This document shows positions 16,841 through 26,068 of a stretch of DNA of 64,000 nt, one piece after another. The position numbers and the translations under genes were made by a program. Each line of letters begins with the position of its first letter. Positions within the stretch are counted from its first letter, which is position 1. The stretch comes from Kitasatospora kifunensis (GTDB lineage Bacteria; Actinomycetota; Actinomycetes; Streptomycetales; Streptomycetaceae): the NCBI RefSeq assembly GCF_014203855.1, contig NZ_JACHJV010000001.1, positions 2,294,001 to 2,358,000 on the forward strand. The letters run 5' to 3'. A model generated the notes under the pieces. The model did no database searches. It had not been told where the DNA came from and worked only from the letters and a program-made list of their open reading frames with translations.

Positions 16841-17632
16841 ATGCCGTTCCTGGTTCTGCTGCCGCCGTCCGAGGGCAAGGCGGAGGCACCCGACGGCACG
16901 CCGCTCGCGCTGCCCAGGCTCTCGCTGCCCGCGCTGACCGGTGCTCGCGAACGGGTGCTGGACGCGCTGATCGAGCTGTGCCGGGGCGATGAGGACACCG
17001 CCGCCGAGGTGCTCGGCCTCAGCAAGGGCCTGCGCGGCGAGATCGCCCGCAACACCGCCCTGCGCACGGCCGGCACGCTGCCGGCCGGCGAGCTGTACAC
17101 CGGCGTGCTGTACGACGCCCTCGGGCTCGGCAAGCTGGACGAGAGCGCCTACGCGCGGGCCGAGCGCTCGCTGCTGATCTTCTCCGGGCTGTGGGGCGCG
17201 GTTCGGCTCGGCGACCGGATCCCGGCCTACCGCTGCTCGGGCGGGGTCAAGCTGCCGCCGCTGGGCGCACTCGGGGCCTACTGGCGCCGCGAGCTGGCCG
17301 AGCTGCTGCCCGGCGAGGCGGACGGGCTGGTGCTGGACCTGCGCAGCTCGGCGTACGCGGCGTCCTGGAAGCCGGCCGGCGAGGTGATCACCCGTACGGC
17401 CACCGTGCGGGTGCTCCAGGAGCGGGACGGCAAGCGCACGGTGGTGAGCCACTTCAACAAGGCCACCAAGGGGCGACTGGTGCGCGACCTGCTGAACTCG
17501 GGCGCGGAGCCGGCCACCGCCGGCGCACTCCTCGAGGTGCTGCGCGATCTCGGCTACACCGTCGAGGTCGCGGCGGCTGCCACGGCGCGCAAGCCGTGGC
17601 AGCTGGACGTGGTGGTCACCGAGATCCACTGA
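16841..17632 (+). CDS. yaaA: YaaA family peroxide-stress protein
   Basis: 263 residues. It begins with FLVLLPPSEGKAE, the YaaA signature, followed by LYTGVLYDALG, RSLLIFSGLWGAVRLGDRIPAYR, DLRSSAYAASW and VVSHFNKATKGRLVRDLL, all conserved family segments. In E. coli YaaA lowers free iron and DNA damage under peroxide stress; the same role here is an inference. It is convergent with the RNase H gene, with a terminator hairpin between them. Confidence 0.9.
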   Translation: MPFLVLLPPSEGKAEAPDGTPLALPRLSLPALTGARERVLDALIELCRGDEDTAAEVLGLSKGLRGEIARNTALRTAGTLPAGELYTGVLYDALGLGKLDESAYARAERSLLIFSGLWGAVRLGDRIPAYRCSGGVKLPPLGALGAYWRRELAELLPGEADGLVLDLRSSAYAASWKPAGEVITRTATVRVLQERDGKRTVVSHFNKATKGRLVRDLLNSGAEPATAGALLEVLRDLGYTVEVAAAATARKPWQLDVVVTEIH

Positions 17633-17637
17633 CCACA

Positions 17638-17670
17638 CGTCAGGGAGCTTCTGGGCGAAGATCCCTGACG
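17638..17670. terminator. Bidirectional terminator between yaaA and the RNase H gene
   Basis: CGTCAGGGA (17638-17646) pairs with TCCCTGACG (17662-17670). The 9-bp stem sits exactly between two convergent stop codons, so it can serve both strands. Confidence 0.7.
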
Positions 17671-17675
17671 GATGG

Positions 17676-18869
17676 TCAGCGCAGGTGTCCGGTGTCGTTG
17701 AGCAGCCGCAACGAGGCGTTGCCGTCGCTGTAGTACTGCACCGCGCAGAGCGAGGCGGCCGACAGCTCCATCCGGTAGACCGCGTCCGGCGGAGCGCCGA
17801 GCGCGAGGCGGACCAGCGTCTTGATCGGGCTGACGTGCGAGACCACCAGCACCGTCTTGCCCGCGTACCGGGCCAGGATCTTGTCCCGGGCCACGCCGAC
17901 CCGCTGGGTCAGCGAGGCGAAGCTCTCGCTGCTGCCGGTCGGCTTGGCCTTGGTGGAGGCCAGCCAGGCGTTCAGGTCCTCGGGGTGGCGCTCCTGCACC
18001 TCGGCGAAGGTCAGGCCCTCCCAGGCGCCGAAGTCCAGCTCGCGCAGCCCCTCCTCGATCCGCACCGGCAGACCCAACCGCAGCGCCACGGCCTCGGCGG
18101 TCTCCCGGGTGCGCAGCATCGGCGAGCTCACCACGGCCTCCACGGTGCCGCGCGCGGCCAGCGCCTCGGCGGCCCGCTCGGCCTGCCAGCGGCCCTTCTC
18201 GGAGAGCTGCGGGTCGCTGCCGGTGCTGCCGGAGAACCGCTTCTGCGGCGTGAGCGCCGTCTCGCCGTGCCGCAGCATGACCAGCGTGGTGGCGATCGCC
18301 TGACCGCCCGCGAAGGCCCAGCCGGCCTGCGGCGCGGGCGCTTCGAGCGCCGGCTCCGCCACGGCCGCGACGGGCGAGACGGCCGCGGCGGGCGCGACCG
18401 GATGGGGACGCGGCTCGCCCTTGGGCTCCCACTGCCGGCCCGCCTTGCCCGCGTCCATCGCCTCGTTGGCCAGCCGGTCGGCGTCCTTGTTGCGCTCGCG
18501 CGGGATCCAGGCGTAGCTGACCTGCGAGCGCGGGAAGACCGTGCGCGCCTCGGCGGCCAGCGGCTGCATGTCCGGGTGCTTGATCTTCCAGCGCCCGGAC
18601 ATCTGCTCGACCACGAGCTTGGAGTCCATCCGGACGTCCACGCTCGCGGTCGGGTCGATCTCGTGGGCCGCCCGCAGGCCCGCGATCAGGCCCTTGTACT
18701 CGGCCACGTTGTTGGTGGCCCGGCCGATGTACTCGGCCGCCTCGGCGATGATCCGGCCGGTGTCGCCGTCGCGGACCACCGCGCCGTAGCCGGCCGGACC
18801 CGGGTTGCCCCGGGAACCGCCGTCGGCCTCGACGATGAACCGTCGCCCGTTCGTCGAATCACCGGCCAC
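17676..18869 (-). CDS. Bifunctional RNase H / acid (histidine) phosphatase
   Basis: 397 residues. Residues about 10-140 form an RNase HI domain (FIVEADGGSRGNPGPAGYGAVV, then ATNNVAEYKGLIAGL and VRMDSKLVVEQM, carrying the D-E-D-D metal ligands). A Pro/Ala linker of about 50 residues follows, then a histidine phosphatase domain (TLVMLRHGETALTPQKRFSG, and VVSHVSPIKTLVRL with the second catalytic His). It is the counterpart of mycobacterial Rv2228c, which degrades RNA in hybrids and has phosphatase activity. It sits with the zinc-ribbon and Nif3 genes in the conserved actinobacterial order. Confidence 0.93.
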   Translation of the reverse strand: MAGDSTNGRRFIVEADGGSRGNPGPAGYGAVVRDGDTGRIIAEAAEYIGRATNNVAEYKGLIAGLRAAHEIDPTASVDVRMDSKLVVEQMSGRWKIKHPDMQPLAAEARTVFPRSQVSYAWIPRERNKDADRLANEAMDAGKAGRQWEPKGEPRPHPVAPAAAVSPVAAVAEPALEAPAPQAGWAFAGGQAIATTLVMLRHGETALTPQKRFSGSTGSDPQLSEKGRWQAERAAEALAARGTVEAVVSSPMLRTRETAEAVALRLGLPVRIEEGLRELDFGAWEGLTFAEVQERHPEDLNAWLASTKAKPTGSSESFASLTQRVGVARDKILARYAGKTVLVVSHVSPIKTLVRLALGAPPDAVYRMELSAASLCAVQYYSDGNASLRLLNDTGHLR

Positions 18870-18873
18870 CGGA

Positions 18874-19617
18874 TCAGATGCCCGAATCGGCGGTGCGCAC
18901 CAGGATGCGGCCGCAGTTCTCGCAGCGCACGACCGCGTCCTTCGGCTCGGCCTTGATCGCGTTCAGGTCGGAGACCGCGAACTCGACCCGGCAGCCCTCG
19001 CAGCGGCGCTGGTAGAGCCGGGCCGCGCCGACGCCGCCCTGCTGCTCGCGCAGCCGGGTGTAGAGCTTGAGCAGGTCGGCGGGGACCACCTGGGCCACCG
19101 CCTCGCGGTCGCGGGTCACCTTGGCGACCTCGGCGTCGATCTCGCCGAAGGCCGCGTCGCGGCGGGTGACGGCCTCGGAGAGCACGACCTCGGAGTGCTC
19201 CAGGCGGGCGGTCAGCTCGGTCACCCGGGTCTGGGCCGCCTCCAGCCGCTCCATCACCTCCAGCACCACGTCCTCGAGGGCGGACTGGCGCTTGGCCAGC
19301 GAGCCGATCTCGTGCTGGAGGTTCTCCAGGTCCTTGGCAGAGGTGACGGCGCCGGAGTCCATCCGCTGCTGGTTGCGGGCGGCGCGGGTCTGCACCTGGT
19401 CGACGTCCTGCTCGGCCTTGGTCAGCTCGCGGGCGGTGTCGCCCTGCTGGGCCTGGGCGGCGATGACGAGGTCCTTGAGCGCGGTGTGGTCGGCGGTGGC
19501 CTTGTCGATCTCCGCGTGCTCGGGCAGGGAGCGGCGCCGGTGGGCCAGCTGGTCGAGCTTGGAGTCGATGGCCTGCAGGTCGAGGAGACGGATCTGGTCG
19601 GCGGGCGCGGCGTTCAA
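18874..19617 (-). CDS. Coiled-coil protein with C4-type zinc ribbon
   Basis: 247 residues. Residues about 10-190 form a long antiparallel coiled coil rich in Glu, Gln and Arg. Residues about 200-245 hold CEGC and CENC, the four Cys of the C4 zinc ribbon (family of Rv2229c and the Helicobacter HP0958 protein). Homologues act as nucleic-acid or protein chaperones; the role here is unknown. It lies 4 bases upstream of the RNase H gene on the same strand, so the two are co-transcribed. Confidence 0.9.
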   Translation of the reverse strand: MNAAPADQIRLLDLQAIDSKLDQLAHRRRSLPEHAEIDKATADHTALKDLVIAAQAQQGDTARELTKAEQDVDQVQTRAARNQQRMDSGAVTSAKDLENLQHEIGSLAKRQSALEDVVLEVMERLEAAQTRVTELTARLEHSEVVLSEAVTRRDAAFGEIDAEVAKVTRDREAVAQVVPADLLKLYTRLREQQGGVGAARLYQRRCEGCRVEFAVSDLNAIKAEPKDAVVRCENCGRILVRTADSGI

Positions 19618-19699
19618 GCGGAGGGCTCCTGTGGTGACGGGGTCTAGCGGGTCGGAAGTATCGGGGGCGCGCTGGGCGCCGGGCTGGGCAGCGGCGCCG

Positions 19700-20551
19700 C
19701 TAGCGGGCTGCCGGCGGGTCGAACGGCATCGGCGCGTGCGCCGTCCACGGGTCGGTGACCAGGGTGGAGACCCGGGTCGTAAGGTCCCAACCGGCCTTGA
19801 CGGCGGCCGCCTCCAGGTCGCGGGCGGCCAGGCGCAGCCAGGGCCACTCGGTGGCCCAGTGTGCCGCGTCCAGCAGCGCGATGCCGGGTCCGGCCTCGGC
19901 CGCCTCGGAGGCGGGGTGGTGGCGCAGGTCGGCGGTCAGGTAGGCGTCCACGCCCGCGGCCCGGACCTCGGCGAAGAAGCTGTCGCCGGAACCACCGCAG
20001 ACCGCGACCCGACGGATCGGGCGCTGCGGGTCACCCGCCACCCGCACACCGGTGGCGGTCGCGGGCAGGCCGGCCGCCACCTGGGCGGCGAAGTCGGCCA
20101 GCGCCAGCGGCTCGGGCAACTCGCCGATCCGTCCGGTACCCCGGCGGCCTGCCGGGTCGCTCGGGTCCGGGATCAGCGGTCCGGTGATCCGCAGGCCGAC
20201 CGCCTCGGCCAGCGCGTCGGAGACGCCAGGGTCGGCGTGGTCGGCGTTGGTGTGTGCCACCTGCAGGGCGATCCCGGCACGGATCAGGGTGTGCACCACC
20301 CGGCCCTTGAAGCTGCTCGCGGCCACGCTGGTGGTGCCGCGCAGATAGAGGGGGTGGTGGGTGACCACCAGGTCGGCGCCCCAGGCCACCGCCTCCTCGA
20401 CCACGCTCTGCACGGGGTCGACGGCGAACAGCACCCGGCGCACCTCGTCGTCCGGATCGCCGCAGACCAGACCGACGGCGTCCCAGGACTCCGCCCACTG
20501 GGGCGGGTAGAGCTCGTCGAGCGCGTTGATGACGTCGGACAGTTTCGGCAC
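19700..20551 (-). CDS. Nif3-like dinuclear metal-centre protein
   Basis: 283 residues. It shows NIF3 motifs: DVINALDELYPPQWAESWDAVGLVCGD near the start, DLVVTHHPLYLRG (metal-binding His pair), VAHTNADHA, and the late DAAHWATEWPWL segment (metal-binding His and Glu). The family is a toroidal hexamer with a di-metal site; it is linked to GTP cyclohydrolase-like folds, but the reaction is uncertain. It is first in the Nif3 / zinc-ribbon / RNase H operon. Confidence 0.92.
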   Translation of the reverse strand: MPKLSDVINALDELYPPQWAESWDAVGLVCGDPDDEVRRVLFAVDPVQSVVEEAVAWGADLVVTHHPLYLRGTTSVAASSFKGRVVHTLIRAGIALQVAHTNADHADPGVSDALAEAVGLRITGPLIPDPSDPAGRRGTGRIGELPEPLALADFAAQVAAGLPATATGVRVAGDPQRPIRRVAVCGGSGDSFFAEVRAAGVDAYLTADLRHHPASEAAEAGPGIALLDAAHWATEWPWLRLAARDLEAAAVKAGWDLTTRVSTLVTDPWTAHAPMPFDPPAAR

Positions 20552-20956
20552 CCGTTGAGACTACCGCGCGCCGGGGCGCCGCCGGGGCCGTGGGCCGGAC
20601 GGGGGCTGGCCACGGGCCGGACGCAGGGCGCCCGGGCGCCGGGCCCGGGGCCCGCGGGACGGCTCCCGGGCCGGGCGTCAACCAGGGCGCACGGGCGCTC
20701 GCGGACCTGCGCGGGGACCTGCGCGGGCACTCGGCCCCGGGGCCGCCTTGGCAGAGCGGGGCAGGCGTCCGCAGCCGAAAGCCGCTGCGGATCACCCTTA
20801 CGAGTGAAGTGACCCGGCTCGCGTTGAGGGCTCCCAGCGCCAAAAGTAACTTCTGTGGAGCGAACGGGAGTTACCCGTTCGAGGGGGAACCGGGACCGCC
20901 CGAGGGGGGCACCGGACCACCGGTGGCGAGTCGGAAGAGATTGGGGTGGGAAGCGG
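20552..20956. other. Intergenic region between nif3-like gene and lanL
   Basis: No gene recognised in about 400 bases. The left half is extremely GC-rich, with GGGCCGGACG repeated at 20592 and 20614 and a tandem 12-mer GACCTGCGCGGG at 20704-20727. The right half holds a perfect hairpin CGAACGGG-AGTTA-CCCGTTCG (20861-20881), an overlapping alternative pair GTAACT (20846-20851) / AGTTAC (20869-20874), and CACCGG-ACCA-CCGGTG (20910-20925). The lanL promoter and leader must lie here. Confidence 0.6.
20861..20881 (+). promoter_or_regulatory. Leader hairpin / operator upstream of lanL
   Basis: Perfect inverted repeat CGAACGGG-AGTTA-CCCGTTCG, 75 bases before the lanL start. Its loop sequence AGTTAC can instead pair with GTAACT at 20846-20851, so two mutually exclusive structures are possible. 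It may be a protein-binding palindrome or a leader RNA element. Confidence 0.4.
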
Positions 20957-23842
20957 ATGGGGGCGGGCATACCGCTGCGACTGGCCGGGGGGCCGGAGCC
21001 GGTGGAAGAGGCGTGGCGGACCGGAGCACCTGCGGACGACACGCTGGTGGAGGTGGTCCGGGCGGCCGTGGCCGGCACCGAGGCGCCGGGTGGGGGTGTC
21101 GGGGGTGGCTGGGGGGTCGCCTTCGACGACTTCTGGTGCACGGTGCGGCCGCCCGAGGCGCTCGCGCACCCCGAGCTGCTGCCCGAGCAGGGCTGGAAGA
21201 TCCACGTCAGCGCGGCGAGCACGGTCGCCGCCGAGGTGCTCTCAGCGGTGGCCGGGGTGCTGGCCGAGGATCCGTGCGTCTTCAAGTTCGCGGCCGACCG
21301 GGAGCGGCTGCACCAGATCAACTCGCGCAACAGCGAGCGCGGCTCGGCCGGCAAGTTCATCACCGTCTATCCGCTGGACGAGGTGCAGTTCCTGCGGCTG
21401 ACCGAGGAACTGCACCTGGCCACCGAGGGCCTGCCGGGCCCGGTCGTGCTCTCCGACCGGCCGTACGCGCCGGACAGCCGCGTGCACTACCGCTACGGCG
21501 GCATCACCGCCCGGGCCGAGCTGGGCAACGACGGCGCCTACCGCTCGATGCTGCGCGGCCCCGCCGGTCAGCGGATCGAGGACGTCCGGGGGGCGAGCTA
21601 CCGATGTCCGCCATGGGTGGTCGACCCCGTCGAGGGGAGGGGGCCGACCACCGGCGGCCGCGACCGCAAGGCCGCGGACGAGCAGGCCCGCAGGTCCGGC
21701 GGCCAGGAACGCAAGGGGGGTGCCGTGCTGATCGGTGACCGGTACGCGTTGACCGCGGCCGTGCGGCACGGCAGCAAGGGCGGGGTGTTCCTGGGCACCG
21801 ACACCCGCACCGGCGAGCCGGTGGTGGTCAAGCAGGCCAGGGCGCACATCGAGGTGGACCAGGCCGGCACCGACGCCCGCGTCGCGCTGCGCCACGAGGC
21901 GCGACTACTGGGCGAGTTGGCCGAGCTCGGACTCACCGCCCGTCCCCTGGAGCTGATCGAGCAGGCGGACTCGGTACTGCTGGTGCAGGAGCACATCCCC
22001 GGCCAGCCACTGGGCAGTTGGGTGGCCGCGCGACTGGCCGGGGGCGGCGCGCCGGACGTGCCGTGGGAGCAGGCCGCACCGATGGCGCTGGCCCTGGTCG
22101 AGCTGCTGGCCACGGTGCACGCCCACGGGCTGGTGCTGCGCGACCTGTCCCCCGGCAACGTGCTGGTCAGGCCGGACGGGACGCTGCGCCTGGTCGACCT
22201 CGAACTCGCCTGCGCGGCGGGCACGGTGGCCGGCATCGCGGGCACCCCCGGCTACCAGGCACCGGAGCAGACGGTGGCGGGCGGGTGGCCGAAGGTGCTG
22301 CGCGGGAGCCCGGGGGCGGAGCCGACGGCCGACCTGTACGCGCTCGGCGGCCTCTTCTTCCTGCTCGCCACCGGGCACGACCCGCTACTGCCGGTGGACC
22401 TGCCGCTGGCCCGCCCGGTACCCGAACGACTCGGCCGCTGGCTCGCGTTGGCCGCCCGCGAGAGCACCACGGCGCGGCGCCTGGCACCGGCGGTGCTCGG
22501 CCTGCGGGCCGAACAGCCGCAGCAGCGCTGGTCGCTGGAGCGGGTGCGGGAGCTGATAGCCCAGGCGGCGTCGACGCAGTCACCGAGCGCGACGGGTTCG
22601 TCGGCGCATGCGCCGACGCCGCAGCAGCTCGACCGCGTCCTCGACCGGGTACTGCTCGACGGCCTGCGCCACCTGGCCGCGAGCGCCACCCCGCTGCGCC
22701 CCGACCGGCTCTGGCCGACCGTCCCCGCCGGGCAGCGCACCGACCCGTGCAACGTCCAGCACGGCGCGGCCGGCGTGCTCGCGGTGCTGGCCCGTGCCCT
22801 GCGGACACCCGGCCTGCTGCCCGCCGAAGCGCGCTCGGCACTGGAACTGACGGTCCGACAGGCCGCCCAGTGGATCGAACGGCGTTGCGCCGCCGAGCCG
22901 TTGGTGCTGCCCGGGCTGCACTTCGGGCGCTCCGGCGCCGCCTGGGCGCTGTTGGACGCCGCCGAGGCGCTCGATGACCAGGCGCTGGCCGGACGGGCCC
23001 GCCGACTGGCCGCGCCCGTCCCAACGCACTGGCCCAACCCCGACGTCTGCCACGGCGCGGCCGGCGCCGGCTTCCTGCGGCTGCGCCTGGGCGAGGCGGA
23101 CGCCGCGCTGAGCATCGCCCACGGACTGCTGGCGGCGGCCCAGGAGGAGAGCTACGGCACGGTCTGGCCGGTGCCCAAGGACTTCGACTCCAGCCTGGCC
23201 GGCATCACCCACCTCGGCTACGCGCACGGCGTGGCGGGGGTCGGCGCCTTCCTGCTCGCGGTGCACCAGGCCACCGGCGATCGCGAGTCACTGGCCGGCG
23301 CCGAGCGCGCCGCACGCACCCTGGCGGCCACGGCGCGGTTCGACGGCGCGGCGGCCTGGTGGCCGCAGAGCGCCGACGACCCGCCGAACGTCCGCCTCGC
23401 GCACTGGTGCAACGGCTCCTCCGGAGTGGGCAGCTTCCTGGTCCGCCTGTGGCGGCGCACCGGTGAAGCGGCGGTGCGCGAGCTGGCGGCAGCGGCCGGT
23501 CTGGCGGTGCTGGACAGCCGCTGGCACAGCGGCACCAGCGCCTGCCACGGCCTGGCCGGCAACGGCGAGTACCTGCTGGACCTGGCCCGGGCCACCGGCG
23601 AGCCGCGGTTCCTGGCCGGAGCGCGCGAGCTGGCCCAGCTGATCACGGCGCGGGCGGCGCTGCGGGACGGCCTGCTGGTCGTGCCCGACGAGACCGGCAC
23701 CGGCTGCGCGGCCGGGTACGGCACCGGCACGGCCGGCCCGCTCGCCTTCCTGCTGCGGCTGCGGCACGGCGGGCCGCGGCTCTGGCTTGACCCGCTGGCC
23801 GACCCGGCCGCCGACAACACGCCTCCAGCAGTGACCTCGTGA
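20957..23842 (+). CDS. lanL: Class IV lanthipeptide synthetase (LanL)
   Basis: 961 residues carrying three catalytic domains. Residues about 1-240 are the phospho-Ser/Thr lyase domain (WKIHVSAAST, RGSAGKFITVYP, YAPDSRVHYRYGG). About 260-560 is a Ser/Thr kinase: Lys292 in VVVKQ, Asp396 and Asn401 in LRDLSPGNVLV, Asp414 in VDLELA. About 600-940 is a LanC cyclase with GxxG repeats and all three zinc ligands: Cys818 (WCNGSSG) and Cys863-His864 (ACHGLAG). Intact zinc ligands distinguish class IV LanL from class III LanKC. It phosphorylates and eliminates Ser/Thr, then adds Cys thiols in the precursor at 26069. Coupled by GTGA overlap to the peptidase. Confidence 0.9.
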   Translation: MGAGIPLRLAGGPEPVEEAWRTGAPADDTLVEVVRAAVAGTEAPGGGVGGGWGVAFDDFWCTVRPPEALAHPELLPEQGWKIHVSAASTVAAEVLSAVAGVLAEDPCVFKFAADRERLHQINSRNSERGSAGKFITVYPLDEVQFLRLTEELHLATEGLPGPVVLSDRPYAPDSRVHYRYGGITARAELGNDGAYRSMLRGPAGQRIEDVRGASYRCPPWVVDPVEGRGPTTGGRDRKAADEQARRSGGQERKGGAVLIGDRYALTAAVRHGSKGGVFLGTDTRTGEPVVVKQARAHIEVDQAGTDARVALRHEARLLGELAELGLTARPLELIEQADSVLLVQEHIPGQPLGSWVAARLAGGGAPDVPWEQAAPMALALVELLATVHAHGLVLRDLSPGNVLVRPDGTLRLVDLELACAAGTVAGIAGTPGYQAPEQTVAGGWPKVLRGSPGAEPTADLYALGGLFFLLATGHDPLLPVDLPLARPVPERLGRWLALAARESTTARRLAPAVLGLRAEQPQQRWSLERVRELIAQAASTQSPSATGSSAHAPTPQQLDRVLDRVLLDGLRHLAASATPLRPDRLWPTVPAGQRTDPCNVQHGAAGVLAVLARALRTPGLLPAEARSALELTVRQAAQWIERRCAAEPLVLPGLHFGRSGAAWALLDAAEALDDQALAGRARRLAAPVPTHWPNPDVCHGAAGAGFLRLRLGEADAALSIAHGLLAAAQEESYGTVWPVPKDFDSSLAGITHLGYAHGVAGVGAFLLAVHQATGDRESLAGAERAARTLAATARFDGAAAWWPQSADDPPNVRLAHWCNGSSGVGSFLVRLWRRTGEAAVRELAAAAGLAVLDSRWHSGTSACHGLAGNGEYLLDLARATGEPRFLAGARELAQLITARAALRDGLLVVPDETGTGCAAGYGTGTAGPLAFLLRLRHGGPRLWLDPLADPAADNTPPAVTS

Positions 23843-25887
23843 CCGCCACCCTGCGCACGGCGCCACCCCTGCGCCGACTGAGCTTCACCTTCGCCGCCGA
23901 CGGCTCGCACGCCGCCTGCCTGGCGGCCGGTTCGGACGGCGGCTGGTACGCCGAGAGTTGGCGGCTGACCACGGACGCGCCGGCCGAGCCCACCGCCCTG
24001 CTGCTGCCGGGCGGCCGCTGCGAGCAACTGCGCTCGCAGTTGGTCTCCCTGCCGGACGGGCGGGTGCTGAGCTGTCGACACGACGGGGAGCGCCACGACC
24101 TGGTGCTGCTGTCGGCGGCCGACACCCGGGCCACCGAGGCGGCAGCCGACGCCGGGGCCACCGAGGCGGCGGTGGAGCAGCCGCTGGCCACCCTGCGGAT
24201 GCCGGGTCTTCGCCTGCTGCCCATGCCGGTTGACCAACCGGCGGCCGCGCACGCGCCGGTGGCCGTGGCCCTCGGCACCGAGACCCACCCCCACCCGTCG
24301 GCCGGTGGCGGCGCCACCGCGACCACCACCGCCTGGCTGGTGTACGCCGACGGGCGCGCCCCGTGCCGGGTCGCCGAACTCCCCGGGCTGCACGGCGGCG
24401 GGGTCTGGCTGGACCGCGCCGGCCGGTTGCTCGCCCTGGACCGGGTGCACGCCGGCGTGATCAAGACCGTCGCGCTCGACCTGCGGCTCGGCACGGTGAC
24501 CCCGCTGCTGGAGATCGCCGAGCGCAGCAACGACCGGCTGCTGCTCTGCGACCCCGACACCGGCTTCCTGCTGCTGCGCAGCGACGCTCCCGGCGAGGAC
24601 CGGCTGGGCTGGGGCGTCCTGGGCAGCACCGACCCCGTGCGCTTCCCCGACTGCCTGCACGCCTGCGGTCGACTGCTGCGGCCCGTGGCTGTGGAACCCG
24701 GGGCACCGGAGGCGACGCAGAGCCGGGTGGCCGTCCAGCTCGACCACGGCGCCTCCTCGGCACTGGCCCTGTGGCGGCCGAGCGCCGGGCAGTTGGAGCC
24801 GCTGGCAGTGCCTCCTGGCCGGCTCGGCGCGATCGGCCACTGGTCGGCGGCCGGACTGCGGATGCCGTACTCCGCGCCCGATCACCCGGCCGCGCTCGCC
24901 ACCCTGCAGGTCGAGCTGCTGCGCGACCAGGCGCTCCCGGCGCTGGCACCGGTGGCCAGCGGGCTGGCACCCGGGCTGTCCCGGGGCTCGGCGGCCGAGC
25001 TGGCCTGGTCGCCGAGCCCGGCGTGGTCGCCCACCACGCTGACGGTGGCTCGGGCCGGTTGGCGGCTGGACGCCAGCGCCGCCCCCGGCGCGGGAGGCGG
25101 CTGGCACGGTGCGCGCTGCGTGGAGCTGGCCGGTCCCGCCGGGCCGCTGGAGGCCGTGGTGTACGGCGGCGAGGGCTGGCTGAGCAGCCCCCAGCTGGTG
25201 CTCGCGCTGCACGGCGGTCCGGGCGACGCCTGGCGCCTGGAGTTCGACCCGGCGCTGCAACGGATGGCCGCCGCCGGTCTGGCGGTGCTGGCACCCAACC
25301 AGCGCGGCAGCACCGGCTACGGCACCGCCCACGCGATGGCGATCCGCGGCGCCTGGGGCGGGCCCGACCTGGCCGACGTGCTCACCCTGCTGGCGGGCGT
25401 CGCCACCCGCCGCGCCGCCCTGGGCCTGGCGCCGCCCGCCCTGTTCGGCGTCAGCTACGGCGCCTTCCTGGCCCTGCTGGCCGCCGCCCACGCGCCGCGC
25501 GAGCAGGTGGCGCGCTGCGCGGTGGTGGCCCCGTTCCTGTCCGGTGCGCGGCTGTTGGCCGAGGCCGCCGCGCCGGTGCGGGCGCTGACCAGCAGGCTCG
25601 GCGGCGGCCAGGCGCTGGAGGATGCCTTGGGCCCGCGCGACGTACTGCTGCTGGCCGATCGCCTGACCGCGCCGCTGCTGGTGGTCCACGGCGACCGGGA
25701 CGAGGCCGTACCCGTCAGTCAGTCCCGCGCGCTGCGGCACGAGTTGCTGCGGCTGGGCCGGGTGGAGGGCACCGACTTCCGCTACGTGGAGGCGGCCGGG
25801 TCCGGCCACGAGGTGCTCGCCGAGGAGGGCTCGGCCGTGCTGCACGAGCTGCTGGCCGACTTCCTGCGCGGCGGTCGAACCGGCTAG
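23839..25887 (+). CDS. Prolyl-oligopeptidase-type serine peptidase (S9), probable lanthipeptide leader protease
   Basis: 682 residues. The N-terminal roughly 420 residues are a degenerate beta-propeller; the rest is an alpha/beta hydrolase with an oxyanion LHGGPG motif, nucleophile Ser539 (GVSYGAF), Asp621 (HGDRDEAV) and His657 (GSGHEV). No signal peptide, so it acts in the cytosol. Its GTG start overlaps the lanL stop (GTGA), which ties it to lanthipeptide maturation. S9 peptidases (FlaP, AplP) remove leaders in class III pathways; the same role beside a class IV LanL is an inference. Length and motifs are complete, so it should be active. Confidence 0.88.
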   Translation: MTATLRTAPPLRRLSFTFAADGSHAACLAAGSDGGWYAESWRLTTDAPAEPTALLLPGGRCEQLRSQLVSLPDGRVLSCRHDGERHDLVLLSAADTRATEAAADAGATEAAVEQPLATLRMPGLRLLPMPVDQPAAAHAPVAVALGTETHPHPSAGGGATATTTAWLVYADGRAPCRVAELPGLHGGGVWLDRAGRLLALDRVHAGVIKTVALDLRLGTVTPLLEIAERSNDRLLLCDPDTGFLLLRSDAPGEDRLGWGVLGSTDPVRFPDCLHACGRLLRPVAVEPGAPEATQSRVAVQLDHGASSALALWRPSAGQLEPLAVPPGRLGAIGHWSAAGLRMPYSAPDHPAALATLQVELLRDQALPALAPVASGLAPGLSRGSAAELAWSPSPAWSPTTLTVARAGWRLDASAAPGAGGGWHGARCVELAGPAGPLEAVVYGGEGWLSSPQLVLALHGGPGDAWRLEFDPALQRMAAAGLAVLAPNQRGSTGYGTAHAMAIRGAWGGPDLADVLTLLAGVATRRAALGLAPPALFGVSYGAFLALLAAAHAPREQVARCAVVAPFLSGARLLAEAAAPVRALTSRLGGGQALEDALGPRDVLLLADRLTAPLLVVHGDRDEAVPVSQSRALRHELLRLGRVEGTDFRYVEAAGSGHEVLAEEGSAVLHELLADFLRGGRTG

Positions 25888-25936
25888 GCCCTGTCCGGCC
25901 ACCACTGCGCGTTCCCAAGACTTCCCCGGTGCGTCG

Positions 25937-25995
25937 CACCGCTCACCGAGCGGTGGGCGGCGCGCCGAGGAACGCCCGCGGCCACCGTGGCCGCG
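25937..25995 (+). promoter_or_regulatory. Two adjacent hairpins between the peptidase and precursor genes
   Basis: CACCGCTC-ACC-GAGCGGTG (25937-25955) and CGCGGCCA-CCG-TGGCCGCG (25977-25995) are perfect 8-bp stems with 3-base loops. No T-run follows, so they could weaken read-through or stabilise a processed precursor mRNA. A third, less perfect GC-rich hairpin lies at about 26021-26050. Confidence 0.45.
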
Positions 25996-26068
25996 CGGCA
26001 GGCATCACCCAACCATCAGGCGCGCGGCGCTGCTTCGGGCTGCGCGCGAACAAGGGGAGGAAACCCAC

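Noticed and set aside
20957..23842. Calling the synthetase a class III LanKC
   Set aside because: Class III cyclase domains lack the zinc ligands; here Cys818, Cys863 and His864 are all present, so class IV is the better call.
23218..25905. 895-residue open frame on the minus strand opposite lanL and the S9 peptidase
   Set aside because: Low-complexity Gly/Arg/Gln-rich translation with no motif; a mirror of GC-rich codons in two well-supported genes.
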